A stretch of DNA of 44,650 bases from an uncultured Cohaesibacter sp. (GTDB lineage: Bacteria; Pseudomonadota; Alphaproteobacteria; Rhizobiales; Cohaesibacteraceae). Location of the stretch: contig NZ_OY759858.1 in the NCBI RefSeq assembly GCF_963662805.1, forward strand, positions 1-44,650. Reading direction: 5' to 3'. This document shows, one piece after another, positions 42,945-44,650 of this stretch. The notes under the pieces are model-generated. The model did not search any database, was not told where the DNA came from, and worked only from the letters and a program-made list of their open reading frames with translations. The translations under genes and the position numbers were made by a program. Position 1 is the stretch's first letter; every line of letters starts with the position of its first letter.

Positions 42945-43478
42945 ATGTCACGAATTGGCAAAAAGCCTGTTGCAGTCCCAGCTGGTGTTACTGCAACAAT
43001 TGATGGCAAGACCGTCAAAGCGAAGGGTCCGAAAGGGGAACTCTCTTTCGTACTCAGCGATGACGTCGATGCTAAAATGACGGATGATGGTATTCTGGTC
43101 GAGCCGCGCAGCAAATCCAAAACTGCTCGCTCTCTGTGGGGCATGTCCCGCACCCAGATTCTCAACATCCTGACTGGTGTTTCTGCAGGTTTCGAAAAGA
43201 AACTTGATATCAACGGCGTTGGTTACCGCGCACAGATGAAAGGCACAGACCTTCAGCTGGCACTTGGTTTCTCGCACGACGTTGTGTATGAAGTTCCCCA
43301 GGGAATCACGGTTGCTTGTCCCAAGCCAACCGAGATCGTGGTGACCGGCATCGACAAACAGGCCGTTGGCCAGGTTGCTGCAGAAATCCGCAAATATCGT
43401 GGCCCTGAGCCCTATAAAGGCAAAGGTGTCAAATATAGTGATGAATTTATCTTCCGCAAGGAAGGTAAGAAGAAGTAA
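42945..43478 (+). CDS. rplF: 50S ribosomal protein L6
   Basis: 177 residues: MSRIGKKPVAVPAGVTATID, ALWGM-type region SLWGMSRTQILNILTGVSAG, then KLDINGVGYRAQMKGTDLQL and the C-terminal RKYRGPEPYKGKGVKYSDEF. L6 lies near the sarcin-ricin loop and stalk base. Twelve bases separate it from rplR. Confidence 0.98.
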   Translation: MSRIGKKPVAVPAGVTATIDGKTVKAKGPKGELSFVLSDDVDAKMTDDGILVEPRSKSKTARSLWGMSRTQILNILTGVSAGFEKKLDINGVGYRAQMKGTDLQLALGFSHDVVYEVPQGITVACPKPTEIVVTGIDKQAVGQVAAEIRKYRGPEPYKGKGVKYSDEFIFRKEGKKK

Positions 43479-43490
43479 CGGAAAACTATT

Positions 43491-43853
43491 ATGGCGAAGG
43501 CACTATCTCAGTTCGAGCGTCGTCGTGCACGTGTACGTCGCGCCCTGAAAAAGGCTGCCAACGGCCGTCCGCGTTTGAGTGTAAACCGGTCTTCCAAGCA
43601 TATCTATGCGCAGATCATTGATGACGAGAAAGGTGTAACGATCGTTGCAGCTTCCTCTATCGAAAAAGATCTGCGTGGGAAGCTTAAGACCGGCGCGGAC
43701 ACAGCCGCCGCTTCAGAAGTTGGCAAGCTCATTGCCGAGAGGGCAGTGGCAGCTGGCGTGAAGGACGTGGTCTTTGACCGTGGTGGATATATCTATCACG
43801 GACGCATCAAATCGCTCGCAGACGCCGCGCGCGAAGGCGGATTGAATTTCTAA
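43491..43853 (+). CDS. rplR: 50S ribosomal protein L18
   Basis: 120 residues: LSQFERRRARVRRALKKAAN, GRPRLSVNRSSKHIYAQIID, then GKLIAERAVAAGVKDVVFDR and GGYIYHGRIKSLADAAREGG. L18 binds 5S rRNA with L5. It is followed by a 42-base spacer to rpsE. Confidence 0.98.
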   Translation: MAKALSQFERRRARVRRALKKAANGRPRLSVNRSSKHIYAQIIDDEKGVTIVAASSIEKDLRGKLKTGADTAAASEVGKLIAERAVAAGVKDVVFDRGGYIYHGRIKSLADAAREGGLNF

Positions 43854-43895
43854 CGCGTCGGGGTACCGATTGCTCAGACGAGAGAAGAAAAGCTC

Positions 43896-44453
43896 ATGAA
43901 CAAGAAACCTGATCGTAATGATCGCGAAGAGCGCGAAAGCGAATTCGTAGACCGCCTTGTCCACATCAACCGTGTTGCTAAAGTGGTTAAAGGTGGTCGT
44001 CGCTTCGGTTTTGCTGCGCTTGTGGTTATCGGTGACCAGAAAGGCCGCGTTGGCTTTGGTCATGGCAAGGCACGCGAAGTGCCTGAAGCTATCCGCAAGG
44101 CATCTGACGCTGCCAAACGTAATATGATCCGCGTTCCTCTTCGTGAGGGTCGCACGCTGCATCATGACGTTGCCGGTCGCCATGGCGCTGGTAAAGTCAT
44201 TCTGCGTGCTGCTCCTCCGGGTACGGGTATCATTGCGGGTGGTCCGATGCGCGCAGTGTTTGAAACACTGGGTGTACAGGACGTGGTTGCCAAATCAACC
44301 GGCACCTCCAACCCCTACAACATGGTTCGTGCAACCTTCGATGCCCTGAAAGCAGAAGACAGCCCTCGCGGTGTTGCTGCTCGTCGTGGCCTCAAAGTGT
44401 CCACGCTCCAGGCTCGTCGTCGTGTTGTTGATGGAGGCCGTGCCGAAGTCTAA
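43896..44453 (+). CDS. rpsE: 30S ribosomal protein S5
   Basis: 185 residues. The N-terminal domain has EFVDRLVHINRVAKVVKGGR, RFGFAALVVIGDQKGRVGFG; the C-terminal domain has GAGKVILRAAPPGTGIIAGG, PMRAVFETLGVQDVVAKSTG and TSNPYNMVRATFDAL. The loop VKGGRRFGF is where spectinomycin-resistance changes occur; it looks unaltered. S5 guides mRNA entry and decoding accuracy. Confidence 0.98.
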   Translation: MNKKPDRNDREERESEFVDRLVHINRVAKVVKGGRRFGFAALVVIGDQKGRVGFGHGKAREVPEAIRKASDAAKRNMIRVPLREGRTLHHDVAGRHGAGKVILRAAPPGTGIIAGGPMRAVFETLGVQDVVAKSTGTSNPYNMVRATFDALKAEDSPRGVAARRGLKVSTLQARRRVVDGGRAEV

Positions 44454-44498
44454 TGGCTTTGGCATGCGCTTGCATCCCTAAGATAAGAGGAGCCGGAC

Positions 44499-44650
44499 AT
44501 GGCTAACAAGGAACAGGGTACCGTTACTGTTGAACAGATCGGAAGCCCTCTGCGCCGGCCAAAAGATCAGCAAGCTACGCTGGTTGGTCTTGGCCTGAAC
44601 AAATTGCATCGTCGCCGGACCCTTCAGGATAGCCCTGAAGTCCGTGGCAT
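44499..44650 (+). CDS. rpmD: 50S ribosomal protein L30, cut by the window end
   Basis: The ATG at 44499 follows AAGAGGAGC. The 50 visible codons read MANKEQGTVTVEQIGSPLRR, then PKDQQATLVGLGLNKLHRRR and TLQDSPEVRG, the L30 pattern with the conserved IGSPLRRP and LGLNKL. The final dozen or so residues lie beyond the window. Its place after rpsE is standard. Confidence 0.95.
   Translation, partial: MANKEQGTVTVEQIGSPLRRPKDQQATLVGLGLNKLHRRRTLQDSPEVRG

Overview
The window is a chromosomal segment of an alphaproteobacterium. I infer the order Hyphomicrobiales (Rhizobiales), perhaps near Cohaesibacteraceae, from gene order, protein character and a mid-50s GC feel in the core genes; the genus is not proven. 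The right two thirds (about 15.6-44.65 kb) is the transcription/translation core on the + strand: tRNA-Tyr, tRNA-Gly, tuf (copy 1), tRNA-Trp, secE, nusG, rplK-rplA-rplJ-rplL, rpoB-rpoC, rpsL-rpsG-fusA-tuf (copy 2), and the S10/spc cluster from rpsJ to rpmD, which the window end cuts. The left third (1-15.6 kb) is accessory and on mixed strands.

Left region. A divergent LysR-type regulator (only its N-terminus is in the window) faces a glycine-betaine-monooxygenase-like Rieske oxygenase (gbcA-like) and its flavin/2Fe-2S reductase (gbcB-like). The oxygenase carries two compensating single-base frameshifts. From 2.9 to 12.6 kb lies a surface-glycan block: a GT8 glycosyltransferase (also broken by two frameshifts), two KpsC-type Kdo-transferase-like proteins on opposite strands, a PAPS-type sulfotransferase, an AT-rich putative glycosyltransferase and a 902-aa fusion of a GT2 domain to a TagF-like glycerophosphotransferase domain. 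Together they suggest a capsule or teichoic-acid-like, possibly sulfated, polysaccharide. A tRNA-Thr gene lies inside this block. Next come small envelope proteins (a 54-aa membrane protein, a DUF2147 protein and a secreted 106-aa protein), rlmB and an alpha/beta hydrolase.

Core region. The tRNA-Tyr/tRNA-Gly/tuf/secE/nusG/rpl/rpoBC order matches the E. coli tufB-secE-rif arrangement, but a glycosyltransferase gene on the opposite strand sits between tuf and tRNA-Trp. The rif cluster ends at a strong rpoC terminator. The str-S10-spc cluster restarts at a good sigma70-like promoter about 350 bases before rpsL. The two tuf genes encode identical proteins, lie in direct orientation 18.4 kb apart and differ only at scattered silent sites. 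Several spacers hold strong hairpins (tRNA-Trp/secE, rplA/rplJ, rplL/rpoB, fusA/tuf, tuf/rpsJ) that probably tune expression within the long operons.

I found no CRISPR array, rRNA, insertion sequence or integrase. The most unusual parts are the glycan block with the GT2-TagF fusion, the clustering of all four apparent frameshifts in the first 4 kb, and a few regulatory palindromes.
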